Positions 22,395 through 25,347 of a stretch of DNA of 25,347 nt are shown here, piece after piece. Made by a program: the position numbers and the translations under genes. The stretch is from Zymomonas sp. (lineage in GTDB: Bacteria; Pseudomonadota; Alphaproteobacteria; Sphingomonadales; Sphingomonadaceae), in the NCBI GenBank assembly GCA_027489105.1, contig JAIYAJ010000164.1:1-25347 (forward strand), in the 5' to 3' direction. Below the pieces are notes generated by a model, which was not told where the DNA came from, did not search any database, and saw nothing but the letters and a program-made list of their open reading frames with translations. Numbering within the stretch: position 1 is the first letter of the stretch; every line of letters starts with the position of its first letter.

Positions 22395-23093
22395 TCAGGC
22401 GGCGTCGTGGAATATGATGCCCAGGCAGTAGCGCGTGCCGCTTCCGATCGTGGACACGCCGTGCCGCATGACCGCGCCATAGTGGCCCCGCATCCCGGCA
22501 ACAGGGCGGCGCGATACGGCGAAGACGACCGCGTCGCCCTGCTTCAGCTCGACCACATCGACACGCGACTGCATGCGGGGCCGCTGCTCGGTCAGAACGA
22601 ACTGCCCCCCGGTAAAGTCCTCGCCAGGCCGCGACAGCAGGATCGCCACCTGCAACGGAAAGATCTCCGCGCCATAGATGTCCTGGTGCAGCCGGTTATA
22701 ATCCCCGGCCTGGTAGCGCAGCAGCAGCGGGGTCGGCCGCATCTGGCCGAGCCTATGGCATTGCGCCAGATAGTCGCTGTGATCGTCGGGGGAGCAAGGC
22801 CGCCTTTCTATCTCCGCCCAGCGATTGGCAATGGGCAGCAGCTGACGATAGAGCGCCGACCGCAACTCGGCGACGACCGCCGGCAGCGGATAGCCGAAAT
22901 ATCTATATGCCCCCTGGCCGAAGCCGTGCCGCTGCATGACAACCGTGGACCGGAAGAGGTCCGGTTCTTCATATCCTGCCGCCAGCGCTTCGCAACACGC
23001 AGCGTCCAGTAATCCGGGCAGCCTGGCCCACCCGCGATCGTCCAGCGCCCTACAGTGCGCCTGCCAGTCCTGACCGTTGTTCACCTTGTCCAT
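22395..23093 (-). CDS. 2-oxoglutarate/Fe(II)-dependent oxygenase (PF09859-like)
   Basis: The 232-residue protein has the iron facial triad H136-x-D138 in NRLHQDIYG and H211 in MRHGVSTIG. R221 in GTRYCLGIIFHD would bind the 2-oxoglutarate C5 carboxylate. The N-terminal half (GWARLPGLLDAACCEAL) is the usual lid. The family is annotated from resemblance to DNA-repair dioxygenases; its substrate is not established. The start at 23093 lacks a clear ribosome site. It follows the amino acid permease by 27 bases on the same strand and may be the third gene of a pip-permease-oxygenase transcript. Confidence 0.87.
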   Translation of the reverse strand: MDKVNNGQDWQAHCRALDDRGWARLPGLLDAACCEALAAGYEEPDLFRSTVVMQRHGFGQGAYRYFGYPLPAVVAELRSALYRQLLPIANRWAEIERRPCSPDDHSDYLAQCHRLGQMRPTPLLLRYQAGDYNRLHQDIYGAEIFPLQVAILLSRPGEDFTGGQFVLTEQRPRMQSRVDVVELKQGDAVVFAVSRRPVAGMRGHYGAVMRHGVSTIGSGTRYCLGIIFHDAA

Positions 23094-23120
23094 GCGGCCA
23101 CGGCTGGCAGACCGACCTTG

Positions 23121-25347
<2,227 letters not shown>

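Overview
The window is a GC-rich, densely coded chromosomal stretch. It most resembles an alphaproteobacterium of the Sphingomonadales (Sphingomonas, Sphingobium or Rhizorhabdus-like). That placement is an inference from several things together: the style of the proteins, a perfect EcfG-type general stress response promoter (GGAAC-N16-CGTT), CtrA-like TTAACCAT motifs in two intergenic regions, a one-cysteine OhrR, and PilZ and 2OG-oxygenase genes typical of that group. I see no rRNA, tRNA, CRISPR array, insertion sequence or prophage. Genes are short-spaced and often overlap by ATGA. No intergenic gap exceeds about 260 bases.

Layout. (1) 1-1745, minus strand: a HAD-family hydrolase cut by the window edge, a Nudix hydrolase and a YjbQ-family protein, the last two translationally coupled. 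(2) 1947-3353, plus strand: a haem-oxygenase-like iron enzyme behind the EcfG-type promoter, then a small Sel1-type protein. (3) 3383-4357, minus strand: the organic hydroperoxide resistance pair ohr-ohrR with its promoter and operator. (4) 4440-8905: a PLP-dependent threonine-synthase-like enzyme and an exported gamma-glutamyltransferase, convergent with a sodium:amino-acid symporter across a strong hairpin. (5) 8937-10533, minus strand: EpsC-type serine acetyltransferase overlapping a small alpha/beta hydrolase. (6) 10680-13173, plus strand: a molybdate module modE-like/modA/modB/modC with a candidate ModE box; neither the regulator nor ModC has the usual molybdate-binding C-terminal domain.

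(7) 13174-19011 is the most interesting part. A GntR/FCD regulator is divergent from a plus-strand row: VAO-type FAD oxidase, alpha/beta-hydrolase-fold protein without a serine nucleophile, large SAM methyltransferase, and an unrecognised 122-residue helical protein. A convergent SDR dehydrogenase closes the locus across a perfect terminator hairpin. Three promoters in this locus (FAD oxidase, methyltransferase, SDR) each carry a related 16-bp element beginning TTTTG[C/G]AT[A/G]C, placed on the candidate -10 region each time. I read this as a single GntR-controlled catabolic or modification pathway whose substrate I cannot name.

(8) 19029-25347: two divergent, apparently paralogous tiny helical proteins; an MFS exporter with a C-terminal accessory domain; a pair of tandem GG-AAAA-CC hairpins in the promoter gap; two PilZ (c-di-GMP-type) proteins, one tail-anchored; and a minus-strand run of proline iminopeptidase (cut by the window edge), APC amino acid permease and a 2OG-Fe(II) oxygenase.
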